Positions 12,682 to 26,092 of a stretch of DNA of 64,000 nucleotides are shown in pieces (position 1 is the stretch's first letter; the number at the start of each line of letters is the position of its first letter). The DNA comes from Seriola aureovittata. Its lineage: Eukaryota > Chordata > Actinopteri > Carangiformes > Carangidae. Under the pieces are notes generated by a model. That model saw only the letters and a list, made by a program, of their open reading frames with translations, was not told the origin of the DNA and did no database searches. Location: positions 6,392,501 through 6,456,500 of the forward strand of contig NC_079377.1 in NCBI RefSeq assembly GCF_021018895.1, read 5' to 3'. A program made the translations under genes and the position numbers.

Positions 12682-13082
12682 GTCAGAGAACACACACATA
12701 TACACATCATGTACAAATCTTATTTGACATCATCCTGGAGTTATCTCAGTGTAATTCTTTGTTTCCTTTGGGTCAAAAGATGAAGTTGTATGTTGCCTGA
12801 AGTCGTATCAGTACAGTAGATTAGGCCTCAAGTAATCATGCAAATAATACTTCAGGATTTTTGTATCAAATCATCACAAAAAGTGTTCTACAACCATTAA
12901 ACCGATGCTCAGTCTGATTGATTTTTCATAGTTTAAATCATAATTTCCAGCTCTGCCAAAAGCTATTGTAAAGCTGTGTAAAGTGTTTTGCAGTGAACTT
13001 TATTTTGAAAAATGTGGTATTTAAAATACTTTCGATTTTCAGACATCTATCAGGATACCTCATAAGTCATTCATTCCTTTAC

Positions 13083-13503
13083 CCAGCGTCTACAGCCATG
13101 CTAGCATCTCAGTAAGGCTGCACTTAGACATAGCCTTGAGTTAAATGCTGATGTTGCCATGGTAAGAGGCTCACAATGACAATATTTTAGTTCACCATAG
13201 CCGCATGCTAACAATTTGCTAATATGTATTAAACACAAAGTGCAGCCGAGGCTGATGGGAATATCAATAGTTTTGTAGGAACATGTCACAAGCCAAATTA
13301 TTGGACAAAGTAGAAAAAATCGTATTGACCAGATGAGAAGCTGGATGAGAAGTGAAGAGATCAACGTTATTACAATTCATCCTTGGGGAGAGACGACATG
13401 AATGTCTGTACCAGATGTCATGGCAATCAATCCTCTGGTTGTTGAGATTTTCAGTCTGGACCAGACATCGTCATCCCCAGAGCCACACCACTAACATGGC
13501 TAA
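13083..13503 (+). repeat. Family B miniature-transposon copy
   Basis: It starts with GTCTACAGCCATGCTAGCAT and runs through GCAGCCGAGGCTGATGGG to CATGGCAATCAATCCTCTGG. It matches the split copy at 4033-4684 in the same orientation and, reversed, the copy at 43731-44062 (GAAATATCTCAGCAATTATT is the complement of the right-hand end region). Non-coding, intronic. Confidence 0.7.
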
Positions 13504-14633
13504 AAATAACAAATGTATTCTAATGCTAGACATTTTTGCAATTATGTTAATGCATGTGGTTTTGTTCTGGAAACTTCTACACCAACTTCAGCTCAACACT
13601 TCAGCTCTGAGCTGAAGGATCATGTCAGTACCTGTTGTAACTTTAATTCATTTCAAGGTAACTGCAGGAAAAGGGAGGCAAATGTGTTACTCCAAACCGT
13701 CCTGAAAGCCTGCTGTCAAAACAATCCCTAAGCAATCCCAGAGCAGCTTTTATCTGTGATGGATGGAAGAGACATGAATGTTCTACAGGGCAAGATGCAA
13801 CCACATACTCCCCCTCCTCCTTTATTTCCCACTTATTTTTTCTGGCTCCCTCTGCTTGTGAAAGAGCCCTCACGCTGCTGGGGCAGGCTGGCTGTCAGGC
13901 CTTCATTCAGAGCCAGAGTCCATGGAGGAGGGACATGCAGGTTCACTGGCTGCACCTTAACACCGCACCTGGGTACCTGACGTGCACTCGCACCTTTCTT
14001 TATGGGTGTTTATGTAGTGGCTGATGTGTCATCGCAGTATTTACTGAACCAGAACTGTCCACCAGGTAGTTTTTAAAAGTAAGTACACAGAGAGGTGTGT
14101 GTGGATGAAAGCTGATATTTCTGCTCTCAAAGGCCGTCATCAGAACATGATTCCTCCATTACATTATTCTCAAGTATCAGGGTCGAGCCATTACTTTAGT
14201 GAGAGCTTACAGGTCCATGAGTCATAGGGCCCCTCTTACCTCAAACTGATTTGGCACATACTGTTCCAGTGTTTGTGTGTGCGTACACACTGTAAGCCCT
14301 CTGACATGAATTGACAGGCACACACACCTTCCTTGACAAGCCACTGCTGTACTTTTCTCACCCCAACAAGAGAATACAGGCTTGAATAAGGATTGGATTA
14401 CAAAGGCTTTTAGCCCTGTAAAGCCTTTTCCTGGCCACAATCTCTGGACCCGGGGATCCACTTTCCCTTTGGAGTCGCCCCAGGGTTATGATTAGAGCCA
14501 GGGAGCGATGAGATTGGGTTGCTGGCTGCCCTTGTCTGCCATGTGATTGAATGGCACTGAGGCTATTGTGATCCATAATGTAGTGGTGAGTACCAGCACA
14601 CTTCTTTTGTGGATTGTAAGTCAATACAGTTGA

Positions 14634-14655
14634 GTGTGTGCGTGTGTGTGTGCGT

Positions 14656-14690
<35 letters not shown>

Positions 14691-14691
14691 G
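14634..14691. repeat. Compound (TG)n / (GCGTGT)n microsatellite
   Basis: Short TGCGTG-type units lead into a pure TG run, within thada intron B. Confidence 0.95.
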
Positions 14692-14985
14692 TTGACCACA
14701 CTGGATTGTAATGTGTGCATAATGACCTGAGGAGCACATTCACACCATCAGACCTTCTCACTGCACTGATGTGGCAACTTAAAGGACGGTTTCACCCAAC
14801 TAGCAAAACAATATTTACTCATAATTTCTGTGAATCTCCAGTGTATTGGATGAAGAGTGAAGCTGAGATCCCTTAAGATGAAAATAGTCATGTTTATACA
14901 AATCCCTACTTTGCCTGAAAGGGATTTACAGTCTGTACCAAGGATGAACATTTGGATGCTGAAGGTGTTTGATTTTGTGTTTCAG

Positions 14986-15058
14986 TGTGGAGCTCCACTG
15001 TGCCACCCTGACCCTGGCCTCTCAGCTGGTGGTTCAGCTGGTGAGCTCTGACCCACAG
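14986..15058 (+). CDS. thada: thada coding exon C
   Basis: A 73-nt exon after the acceptor GATTTTGTGTTTCAG. Its first base completes the split AGT codon, then it reads VELHCATLTLASQLVVQLVS and ends in phase 0 at CCACAG/GTAAAG. This is a single helix of the HEAT-like solenoid. The small size and exact phase fit with both neighbours support it. Confidence 0.9.
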
Positions 15059-15966
15059 GTAAAGACTGATTAACCTGTAACGTTTAAAACATTTCAGGGG
15101 AGTGTTTTCCTGGCACAGGCAAATCAAAAAAAGACAGTCAAGGGAACAGACCTTTTTCACAGTACACGCACTTTGACTTTAAAACACAGGTGCCACTAAT
15201 AACGCAGCTAATTACATTGAATTGCAATGATTTCTGAAACAGAGCTGTTACCACTGTTATTAGTTCCACCTGTGCTTCTCCTGCTGTGACAAGTCAAAAT
15301 GTTTGCTATGAAAGAGGTCAATGAATCTGACAAAGAAACAAGATATTAACGAAATACTAACAAGGTGAAGAACATTCATGTGAGCAAGATTTATTCAGAA
15401 AGAAAAGAGACATGTAAGACAGATTGACTGACTGATTTTTGACAGAGAAATTCTTGTAGTTTTGGCAAAATTAGCATTTTTTTTATCCGTATAGAAAATA
15501 ATGAAAAACATGCAGTTGAAGTTTTTAATAATAATGTTATTTCAGTAAACTGGGCTCTTTTTGTGACTGGTTTGTTACTGGTCTGGAGGTGTGACATTTC
15601 TTTCAGGGCAGCCTCTTACTTGTTGATCCATGTGTAGGTTTGCATCTCTATTATCACTGTTGATTATAGGTTTTCTATTTCAAAGATCAGTTTAACTGGT
15701 GAAATAAAAACCTTCAAGTAAACATCAAAGTCTAACAACCATCTTAGCGGTCGTGTAGTGGTCATAAGGATTAATAAAAACTGACTAAATGGTTTATGGA
15801 GGTTTTTGTTTTACACATATAAAGAGTTTAATCTGATGCGATGAATAACAGTGGAACACAGATCATTGCGTTAAACTGCAATATCATTCTTTTATATATG
15901 ATTTTGTGTAAATCTGCTATATTGTGATACATCAATATAAAAATATGTTGTGATATTAATTTCTAG
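15059..15966 (+). other. thada: thada intron C
   Basis: A 908-bp GT...AG intron, AT-rich, with no recognised repeat. The acceptor GATATTAATTTCTAG has a short pyrimidine tract, and the TTAAT within it is too close to serve as a normal branch site. Confidence 0.85.
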
Positions 15967-16117
15967 GGTGCAAGTGCAATGTCTGGCTTAGCTCAGTGGG
16001 GAGCACTGGTGAGCTCATGCTGCAGCGAGGAGCAGCCAGTGGAGATGAAGCTGATGGCCGCCAACGTGTTGGTCAACTGTGCTGACACCGTGCTGACCAG
16101 CCCTGATCTACCACTAG
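15967..16117 (+). CDS. thada: thada coding exon D
   Basis: A 151-nt exon opening in phase 0 after TTTCTAG. It reads GASAMSGLAQWGALVSSCCS, then EEQPVEMKLMAANVLVNCAD and TVLTSPDLPL. It ends with one base of the next codon at CTAG/GTTAGT. The sequence has the helix-turn-helix character of a HEAT repeat, with the family-like MKLMAANVLVNC segment. It is in phase with exons C and E. Confidence 0.9.
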
Positions 16118-16448
<331 letters not shown>

Positions 16449-16565
16449 GTCTGTATACTACAGTTTCTCTATGGGGGAGTCTGTTCACGTTGCTGCAGGA
16501 TGAAGACCACGAAGTCCGAAATTCAGCCTCTGACTTCATCTCTAATGTACCAGCACCTCTGCTCA
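16449..16565 (+). CDS. thada: thada coding exon E
   Basis: A 117-nt exon whose first two bases complete a Gly codon. It then reads LYTTVSLWGSLFTLLQDEDH and EVRNSASDFISNVPAPLL, ending with one base of a codon at CTCA/GTAAGG. The QDEDHEVRNSAS stretch is a typical turn between HEAT helices and resembles the THADA family. Use of this exon may be sensitive to the length of the adjoining GT repeat. Confidence 0.9.
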
Positions 16566-17514
16566 GTAAGGCTACACACACACATACACACACACACACA
16601 CACACAATAACAAATAACTATGCCCTTGCAGACTAACGAATATAGCATACCTGGTTAACTCATGGTAACACACATGTTGTACATGTTTGCTCACTTGGGA
16701 TTTTCATGCGCACTCACTCAGACATGAACACATACCAAAGCAGTGTAAGACAGCAGTGTTAATGCATACCCACTGATATATCCACACACACTAATATGTA
16801 TAAACAGACGCACCCTAACATAAAAAAACACCACAAACACACACTGATGTTAAAACCGGTTGATGACATCATTTCATGCTATGGGTGGTGGAGCATTCCT
16901 GGAACGAAGGGCGCTAATTGTAGTTTGGCAGTGAGGGAGTGAAAAGTGTGTGTGTGTGTGGTTCCGTGTCATTGTCTCTGGAATGTCTGAGGTCGGTTTT
17001 CTGAATAATTATATTTTGCCCGGCCCTACCGAGTGAATTTGCTCACAAATACCCCAGGTGTACACACACACACACACACACACACACGTGCCAATGACAG
17101 GTTTATTCACGTGGAAGGGCCCTCGCAATTCTCCCCATCACACACACATAGGACTGACAGCTGACATCTCTCAAGTGTCCCTCACAAACAGCCATGGTGC
17201 AACTTCCTGTCATCAAAACACTCACTTCCTCTATTTTCCCAGCTTTACTCCAGGAACCACCCTTATTGTGTCTGTCACCACTGATGGTATCTCAAAACAT
17301 AACACAAGAAGGCAAAGCATCTCCTCAAAAGTCCCAGAAACTGGGGAGGGGGCAGGGGGGCACATTTTTATTGTAGTAACTGTCCAAGAGACAAAAAATC
17401 CAAACTTTTCCTTTAATGGCAGAAGGTGTTTCGTGATGTGAAGGCCCAGGAAGTGCATTTAATATTCCTTAAATGTTTTCATACCAGGATTTTATCCAAA
17501 AGAGTGTGTGTGTA

Positions 17515-17576
17515 GGGGGGCGGGGGTGTGGGTGGGTGTGTGTGTGTGGGTGTGGGTGTGGGTGTGGGTGTGGGTG
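17515..17576 (+). repeat. G-rich GGGTGT tandem repeat
   Basis: GGGGGGCGGGGG is followed by TG units and then about five GGGTGT units. The G-runs of three spaced by three bases satisfy the usual G-quadruplex pattern on the + strand. Confidence 0.9.
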
Positions 17577-17750
17577 AATGTGTTCTATATGTGTTTATGT
17601 ACATACAGCCAGTCAGGTTCAGATAAGCTGTCAGCTGCAAATCAGATAGGAGCTCAACAACATGACTAAGATGGAGAGGTTTTCTCTACAACAGGAAGAG
17701 AACACAATAGGCATAATTACAGACTGGGTGTCTTTGTGTGTGTCTATGTA

Positions 17751-17754
<4 letters not shown>

Positions 17755-17803
<49 letters not shown>
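17755..17803. repeat. (TG)n microsatellite
   Basis: About 24 TG units after a TATG-rich lead-in, within thada intron E. Confidence 0.96.
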
Positions 17804-17809
<6 letters not shown>

Positions 17810-19785
17810 GAGTGTGCTACCCTCCTTTGTCCCTCGATATTCACTTCTCATTTGGAGATTCCAGTTTTTCTGTGTGTGTGTGTGTGTACGTGTGTGTGGG
17901 AGGCAGAGAGTATGTTACTTACCGTAAACCGTCCTACATTTCCTCCTGGACACACGTCTCCACTGTGGGAAACGAGCTTGAGTGTTTGTCTCATTTCTTT
18001 TGTGTGACCTTTCACTCTCTTAGCCAAGCCACTCAAAACCTACTCTCGCCTCCAAAACGACCATGAAAATTGCACTGAATTCTTGGTTTATTTTAACACA
18101 TGTCGTACACACTGCAGGAATGTGCGCACAACACAGAAAGAAGAAATGAGGCGGTAAATTGGTGATCTTGTATCAAATGAATGAGTGACTTGGCCAGAAA
18201 AGTTGAGTTCCTCATGTAAATGAAAAACAACAGAAAAACCCAAGAGAAATCAAATTCCACTGACTATAAAAAAAAAAATCAAACCAAAACCTTCAATTGG
18301 AAAAATATGTCATCTTTCTACTTTTAAAGCTCAAACTCAAGTGATGTTCTAAACTTAAATACACAACAGAGAGCCTGGAAGACATTTTTTGCTAAATTTA
18401 ATGAAGTCATCCTGTCTTCAAGAAAGCAGTCACTGCTGTCTCCAGGAGAGTTTTTCTAAGTGTGTGAGTGTGTGTCAGTGTGTTAAATGTGTCTTGGACT
18501 GGATGTTTGTGTGTTTGTATTTGTGAGTCCACTTTAATCTGTGTTTAATGCGTGTATGTTTGTATGAATATGCAGCAGGTCTTACTGGTCATACCGGCTT
18601 AGCAAAATGAGTCTGAGCATCTTCCAAATGTTTGGGTCTAGAGGTTTGGTGACACAGTGACCGGGCCTTCAGTCCACCTCCACACTGCGATGGATACATT
18701 CACGGCAGACATGTTGACTTGTCATAACAGGAAAAGCACACCTCTTACTAAGAACGTTAACGATGACTCCGTTGTGTTCAAGTGACCCAGTGGCAATGTG
18801 GCAGCGTTCACAATGCCACAACCCTGAGACTGCAGCTATTGATTGGATTAGTAACACCTATAGTCTATTCACACTGAAAGGCCACAAACAAGAGATAATC
18901 TGCTCCTCTTCCTCCTCTTTTGTTCAGCATTTTGGGAAATGCACTTACTCACTTTCCATCTGAGTCAGAGAAGAGGATCAAGTTGCTGTTAGGTGTGTTT
19001 TTGAACTGTGTAGGGAGCCGGGCTGCTACTTATTTTGTTTCTTCACTATGGCTGAATTTAGATATGGATTTCAAATTTTATGTGATTTAGAGATGTCAGG
19101 AACTTTGAGTGTGTGAGTTCTTGCCCACTATTGCAGACACCTGGTGTTGGGATGCCTGTGGCTCGGTGACCTGCATAATATCTGTGGTCAGCAGGGTTAC
19201 CCCCCCCCCCCGGTGTCAGAGTGCCAAGGAGATAGAAATGGAGTCATACAGTATGCTGTTCCACACCACAGATATACAGAGCAATGCTGTGCTGGTGGGA
19301 AAAACAACATTACAGTGTGTTTGTGCGTATGTATGCGTGCAGGTCACTGTGAATGTGTGTGCAAGCAAGCCAGCCAGTCTGCTGGGGTGGGGGGGGGGGT
19401 TGTGTGTGTTTGTGTGCGTGTGTTTTATGACCTGCCGTTGTGGAGTCAAGTATCTGAGGTGTGAGCTGCTTTAGATGCAGGCAACTACTCCTGGCCCTTT
19501 GATATGGAGGACAGCCGTAGATGTGAGAACAGAGACGAGTTCTGCGACACACACAGACTCAAACAAACACACAAAAGGACAAAATGCAAAACAACAACCC
19601 TTTTAGAAAGAAAAAATTTAAATCTAAAATGTCATTTGAATATTTAAACTCACTGTTTTGTTGGTGATTACATTGTATATGTTGCTGGACAGTATAGATG
19701 TAGACATATTGACTGTATGGTATATGTACCCACTTTATCTTATTACCAATTAAAAGAAGTTTGATATTTTGGGATTTTGCCTTGT

Positions 19786-19902
19786 AGCTTTCTTTCCGCT
19801 GCAAGCCTGGCTTCGTCCAGTGTTTTCAATCTTCTCATCTAATGATCAGCAAGACGGTAAATAAGCGTTCTCCCAAAAATGTTGAATTATTCCTTTAAAA
19901 AT
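19786..19902 (+). repeat. Family A repeat, terminal fragment
   Basis: CTTCTCATCTAATGATCAGC and CTCCCAAAAATGTTGAATTA followed by TTCCTTTAA resemble the right-hand end of the copies at 20575-21236 and 58676-59016. Confidence 0.55.
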
Positions 19903-20574
19903 GTTGGCGAGAGCTCTGAAATCAGTTTATTGAGCATTCAGTGGGTTTTTGATTATTTGGTGTCACTGGTAAAACATTAAATAACAGATCATCTTTCATC
20001 ATTACACAAGAGTAGGACAGAACTTGCCTTTAATAAAGTGTGTGAACACTGTGCAAATGTCTTGTTTCATTTTAGTAGTGAAACAAGACACTCTGTCAGA
20101 TGTGTTCTTATATTTTAGACCAGTTATAATACAGATAAACCTGCTAAATGCACGTGGGAGAGAAATTTGTTCAGATTCACATCAGGTTACTGAAGCTTCT
20201 TCTTCCCAAAGCTGTGAACCACAGTGGAGCCATTGTCCTGGACAGGAAGAGCAAATCTAATTTAACACCCCCACACCCCCTCCACCCCCCACCAGCATCA
20301 CCACCACCACCCAAATACCTCCAGTCTAATTGGGTCTGAAATCAAACTCCACTCACCCTCGCTGGACCTCCAGCACTGTGACAGACTCAGGGCAGGAACA
20401 GAGGGATCACTTTATATATAGAGCACAGAGGGATTTGGATCGGACGACAGTGTATGAGAAGGCAGTGATTAGAAATCTGACTGGGGAGAGAAAAGGCAAG
20501 AGAAACAGAACCGCACAGTGATCCTTTCAGTACGTTCAATAAAAAGATGAACCAATATCAAATGTCCGGTATTA

Positions 20575-21236
20575 GGTTCCCCGCTATCACTCTCTGACAG
20601 TTAAATTTATATCGCTCACATGTCTGTATGCTAAATATGAAGCTACAGACAGCAGTTGGTTAGCATAGCTTAGCACGCAAGCCTTCAGATATTTCGATAA
20701 GTCAATTTCATAATACAGAAGATCAGAAAATATATTAACATTAATGTATTGTTCTTTGAGCAGCGCATTGATTTGCTCATCCTTCCTTGCCTCCTCGGGA
20801 TGAACAGGGTGCGCTGTGAGAGCATGGTGGGCTCACTGGTCAGTCACAATATGTAATCAACTCAGCGCAATTATAAAAGCAAAAGTAACGCCCCATGAAT
20901 AACTAAGAGACAAGATACTGTTTTTTCTTCTTTAAATTAGCAGAAGTGGATGTTGACATGTCCCAAATGCACTCGTGCTTTAGACCATGTGCTTTGGACT
21001 GTTGAAACGGAGCCCAAAGTGTTAACTATCTTAAGAAATGCTGGTAGGTGGATTTAAATACCTTCTGACAGAGCCAGGCTAGCTGTTTAGTTTCCTGTCT
21101 TTGTGCCAAGCTAAGCTAACAGGCTGCTAGCAGTAACACCACATTTACCATACAGGTGTGAGAGTAGTATCGAACTTCTCACCTAACTTTCCACTAGAAA
21201 GCATATTTCCCAAAATGCTGGACTATTTCTTTAAAT
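20575..21236 (+). repeat. Family A repeat copy (longer form)
   Basis: The left part, CATGTCTGTATGCTAAATAT then TTAGCATAGCTTAGCA, aligns with CATGTCTGTACAGTAAATAT and CATAGCTTAGCTTAGCA in the copy at 58676-59016. The right end, TTTCCCAAAATGCTGGACTA then TTTCTTTAAA, matches the same terminus. The middle 360 bp is absent from the shorter copy. Non-coding. Confidence 0.65.
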
Positions 21237-23934
21237 GATGCAAACTTTCCATGAATTAATAAATATTGAATTGTCCTTCTGCCTGTTTTACCCTCCATTC
21301 TGAAGTAGTGTTGAACTCTCTTTTGAAGTGCAGCAGTGGACTCACAAACTCTGCTGACGTGCCCACATTTTCCAGGTCGTTCTCAGTGAACCATTATCAG
21401 CCCGCTCGCCTGGAGTAACCTACTTTGCTTACTGTAAAGCCAACAAACGCACACAGAATGAGCCATTCATGTGTCCTTTCCCCCCGGTTTATTCATTTAC
21501 AGTGGATAACGCAGCTGAATGGACGTGAACAACCTGACAGAGCTGAAGGACACTCATTAAACAGACCTTGTCCTATTTTAGCACAATACTCACTCATCCA
21601 TTAAAGCTGGGTTTGTTAGTTTATGATGCATGAATGAGACTTTGAAAATAGTCACATGTCACTCATTTGAGTAGAAATGTACAAAATACATAGAAACAGG
21701 AGAGTTACTCAACATTCGATTTGCAGCTCTAACTTTTACTTAATAAATAAATAAAGCTGTTATTTCACTCTCCAGTGAAATCACACAAACAGAGATGATG
21801 TTTTCGCTGCGTTCACCTTCTTTAACTCAAGCATTGTGGGGAATGAGATTTTAATGATTTGGTGGTTAGTGTGAAATGAAGTCACATGTCTGCAGTAATG
21901 ACTTCTGTCTGCAGGCTTTTTGCTGAAGAAGTGTGTGTACAGTGTGTTCTCTGGCTACTCGACTGAGATGTGTTTTGAAGATAAAATAGGAATGCACAGT
22001 ATCTCTGCAGCAGCTATCTTACTAATCTGTGTCAGACTGAGGCTGCCTCATTGTGCATCCTCTGTTATTGTGAAACAGGTGTAATCAGACCTACATCTGA
22101 TAGTAGTTTTAGGTCATTTGAATGTTCAGTCTAACCTTTGTGGAGAATCAGTAAAGTTTGCTTCATCAGGATCGGTCAGAAAACATAGGAATATCATAGA
22201 AGTAGAACAAGGAGGTTTCATTCATGTTCTTGTTTTTCAGTCATACTCCCCTTTCAGACATGTACCTCATTACATAATGGCTGAATAAGCCTGAGTTACT
22301 TTTACCTCATAGTAATGATGACAATATTACCAGGTCAGGCCAAATGATGCATTAAAAAAAACTTGTACAACCACAGTCAGAACCAGACCAGCTATTGTCC
22401 TCCTTTTAAGTCCCAACTAACTATCGCATCATACAAAAAGTTGTTTGTGTTATTTAGCCTGTCTGCACTGATATAAATCAGGGAGACAAAATACTGCAGG
22501 TCTGTTTCATTTGACTTCATTAGTTTCAGCTACTTTACTATCCAATAAGTGATGGCATTCATGAGATGGTCATTCATTAAGGATTCAATGGCAAAAAAAA
22601 AAAAAAACTTTTTATATTCATCTGTGATGCAGAGAGAGAACAGAAAACTCTTCTTCTTTAATATTATAACTTTCAGCTCTGCACTGTTGTTCAGCAGTGC
22701 TGTCGCTTCCTCTCCAACACCAGCTGCCAAATATGCGAGCATGTTGTCTCACTGTAAATGTCCTGTCATGTCTGCTGTAAGGAACATTTACACAACGGAG
22801 TCAATCTGCATGACAAAAGGACATTACTTTCAAAAAGGCTCTCCACCCACATGAAGTTGAGTCCTGAGGAAGTTCAGTCTGTGAAAACAGTCGTATCAGT
22901 CAGAACGTTCCAAAGTTTAAAAATACAACCCTGGTGATGTCTGGGGTGTTGAAATAAAGAAGCTATTGAGAAAAGGGCTGTGAACTCAAACCACCAGAGC
23001 TCATGCAACGTCATCAATTATTTGTAAATCATCTTTCATCTGTGTCTCGACTGAAGGGACTTTAGGTGACGGCGGTGTTTTCTTGATAGAGAGAGACAGG
23101 AGACTGTGTCGGCTCCCTGCTGAGGCGGCCATTGACTTGTATGTGATCTTTTGACTGAGCCAGCCACACACTGGGCTCTATGATAAATGCTGCTACAATA
23201 AGATCAAACTACATGTACCAGCATATTCCCAGACCATTATTTTTATGTTAACGCTCACTATTCACCTAGTTTTGTACTGTTATTGTCATGTAAATGTTTC
23301 CATGTGATGATGATGTTATTGTTGCTCTTGGCCTCCAGAGGAAGTCAGGGCTGTGAAGTGTTTCTTTCACACCTCTCTCTATATTTCACACCTGTGCTTC
23401 CTGGCGTTTCCACTGTAGCATCTGTAGCCTACGCTGTGTGTGTATCAAGTGTGAGAAAGAGAGTGTTTCTGTGAGCTTGAGCGAAGATGTTGTGGGTGTT
23501 TTCTGATGATTGGGTGAAAATCTTGTCTTTGTCTTGTCTTTGTCAACCTTCAGTTATTTTGCAACTGAGAGTTCTTGTTTTCATTTGGCAACAAGTCACT
23601 TTTGATCTTAATAAGATAAATTCTGAGAAACCCCAATGCTCAGTTTACCACCTCATCTGATTACAGATTAAATAGGATGGGGCAGGTGTAGCTGAGGGAC
23701 TTGTGTGGTGGTCCGGTGGCAGTTCATGGCAGCCTGGGTGTAGTCAGTTAAGGTGGGTGGGGAGGGGGCTCTTAAGCCAAATCCCGTAGATGTGGGTGGC
23801 TGAGCAGAGGAATGCACTCCCACTAGAGTGGATATGATGACACCAGGGAGTGGTGGAGTGGAGGGCAGGAAGTTTTTGCGATTTCGCTCATTTCACTGTC
23901 CTGACAGCCCCCCTGAAACCCCCCACCCAAACAT

Positions 23935-24500
23935 CCACCCTTGACAGACAGACAGACAAGACTAAAGTATGAAAAAGAAAAATATATATATATATAAATA
24001 AGAAAAAATGGAGGCTAAAGTTAGACCTATAGTTAAACTGTGTGCAATGGTGGTAATATACTATACTGAATAAAGAGATGCATATATATAGAGCAAACGT
24101 TTAGATTAATCTGATACTCAGATCCAGGGGAGCAGTCAGTCAGAGGAGTCTCCTCTCCTGTCAAAGAGGAGAATCATTGTACAGAGTGATGGCAGCCTGC
24201 AGGAGTAACTTCCTGTAGCCGTCTTTTGTCACAGTGGATGAAGCTCAAAGAGTCTGTTGCTGAAGGTGCTCCGCTGTAGGTTGTGGACGGGATGCAATGA
24301 TGTTCAACAGTTAGTGCAACATCCATCTCTCCACAACCAGCTCCAGAGAAGAACCCAGCACAGAGCCGATCACTTTGTTCAGGTTGTTGGAGTCACTGGC
24401 TCTGATGCTGCTGCCCCCAGCAGACCTCAGCAGGAACATTTTACTGGCCACTACAGACTGGTAAAAGTTCTGCAACATCTTGCTGCACACATTAAAGGCC
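23935..24500 (-). mobile_element. Decayed LINE 3' end (reverse transcriptase C-terminal region)
   Basis: Read on the minus strand, 24330-24460 translates as MFLLRSAGGSSIRASDSNNL, then NKVIGSVLGSSLELVVERWM. This matches the SDSNNLNKL...GSVLG...VVERRM pattern found near the C-terminus of many teleost LINE reverse-transcriptase polyproteins. Further along, frames break into TKDGYRKLLLQAAITLYN-like sequence. Stops and frame changes show it is dead. The clade could not be assigned firmly, and the exact ends are approximate. Confidence 0.7.
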
Positions 24501-24945
24501 CTTTAGATTATCATCCCCCTCCTCCCCCTCCTCAATGGGACATCTGACACCCCCCCAGCTGCATAGGCTCAGTACGGATTTACTGAACAGCGAAGTCAGC
24601 CTCTTCACTCACTCTTAATTCAACTCAGTGACTTTAATGACACGACTGTTGATCAGACACCATGCGGCTGCAGCAGTGCGCCAAATGTGAATGTTCAGAA
24701 ACCAGAAGTCAGAACCAGTTTAATGTAATTTAAGTTAATGTAATCAACATGTTTTCATTAGTAAACATGAACACACACCATATTCCTGTTGACACTAAAA
24801 ACTAATGTGAAGGAATAGACTACTAAACTACAGTAGATGAGCTATACTATATAGAATGAGATAAGCTAGGTTGAAACGAGGAAGGAAATGAATTGACACT
24901 ATAAAAAGATTGGATTGCTTTTCTCTTATTGTGAGCATTTTAACC

Positions 24946-25026
24946 CTTGTTTTAAAGATTGTGAGCATGCTGCCATGTTAGCATTAGCATTTAGCTGAAA
25001 GCAAGCAAGCACGGCTGCACACTTGT
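24946..25026 (-). repeat. Family B fragment
   Basis: GAGCATGCTGCCATGTTAGC followed by ATTAGCATTTAGCTGAAAGC corresponds to the GCTAGCAT/TTAGC-rich end of the family B elements at 13083 and 43731. Confidence 0.5.
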
Positions 25027-25473
25027 TTTTCTGTAAAAAAAAAAAAAAAAAACCTGCAGTGGATTATTATTGTAGTATTGAACCGGGACACGGCTGATGG
25101 TTACAGCCCATGTCTGTAACTAGTTGATTTGGCTGTTTGGATTTTGTGTCCACCTCTGAAGTAGAAGTGTTACAGTTTAGAAGTCCTGTTTGGGAATTGG
25201 GCAGCTTTCATTTCACCATGTACAGTTCCTCAAGAAAGGTGATAATGTGTCTGGTGAAGGGCTCGTTATGGTTCGAGCAGATTTACATATAAAAACTCAG
25301 TTGCCACGGTTTCTAACAAGGCAACCAAAGTTAAAAAAAAAAAAAAAAACTCTTCAGAAGCTGAGAATGGTACAACTGTTATACTGTTTCCACAAGTGGC
25401 ACAAGGTTAAGTTTTTCCCTCACACTCCTGCCCTGCCCTGTTCAAATGAGTGGCATTGGATGCCAACTGCACA

Positions 25474-25474
<1 letters not shown>

Positions 25475-25500
<26 letters not shown>
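25475..25500. repeat. (CA)n microsatellite
   Basis: A short pure CA run in thada intron E. Confidence 0.95.
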
Positions 25501-25505
<5 letters not shown>

Positions 25506-25644
25506 AGCCTCACCCCATCCTACTCGAACCCATTCATTCACCAACTGGCGCTGATATCATCATTTACAAAGACAAGATTGTGCAACATAAACTCATGCAG
25601 TCTTTCATCACAAACAATAACTACAAAGGACAACACTCATACCA

Positions 25645-25645
<1 letters not shown>

Positions 25646-25684
<39 letters not shown>
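25646..25684. repeat. (CA)n microsatellite
   Basis: About 19 CA units in thada intron E. Confidence 0.95.
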
Positions 25685-25685
<1 letters not shown>

Positions 25686-26054
25686 AGTAACAGTGTGAAA
25701 GACAATCCCCTTGAGAAACGGAGTACTTTGCGGCAAAAGCTCGAGGAGGGAAATCGTGTTAAGCGACGTGTGAAACCTCCGTAGAAAAGGAGATAAACTG
25801 AATGCAGCTAAAATTTCCTACTATAAGGGGGGGGTCTGTAAAGGCTTGGGCAGGGCCGTCCCAGAGAGAGGCGGCTTCTTGGTAAAGAAAGGAATTTGTC
25901 ACTCAAGCTCCTAAACTCTTAAATCTCCTCTAATACAGTACAATCAACAGCCTCTAATGTTCACAGAGCAGGTTTCCCTCTCCGCACAGACTTGAGGCTC
26001 TGCTCTGATTTTACGCCTCCTCTCTGAAGAGGAAAAACAATCTGGGTTCCCAAC

Positions 26055-26056
<2 letters not shown>

Positions 26057-26089
<33 letters not shown>
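26057..26089. repeat. (TG)n microsatellite
   Basis: About 16 TG units in thada intron E. Confidence 0.95.

Positions 26090-26092
<3 letters not shown>

Larger units (their letters stand above)
12682..14985 (+). other. thada: thada intron B
   Basis: A GT...AG intron of about 2.3 kb containing a family B miniature-transposon copy (13083-13503) and a compound (GT)n at 14634-14691. Nothing else recognised. Confidence 0.85.

Noticed and set aside
25190..25690. A 166-codon open frame
   Set aside because: It runs through poly(A) and (CA)n tracts, contains no recognisable domain and lies inside a thada intron.
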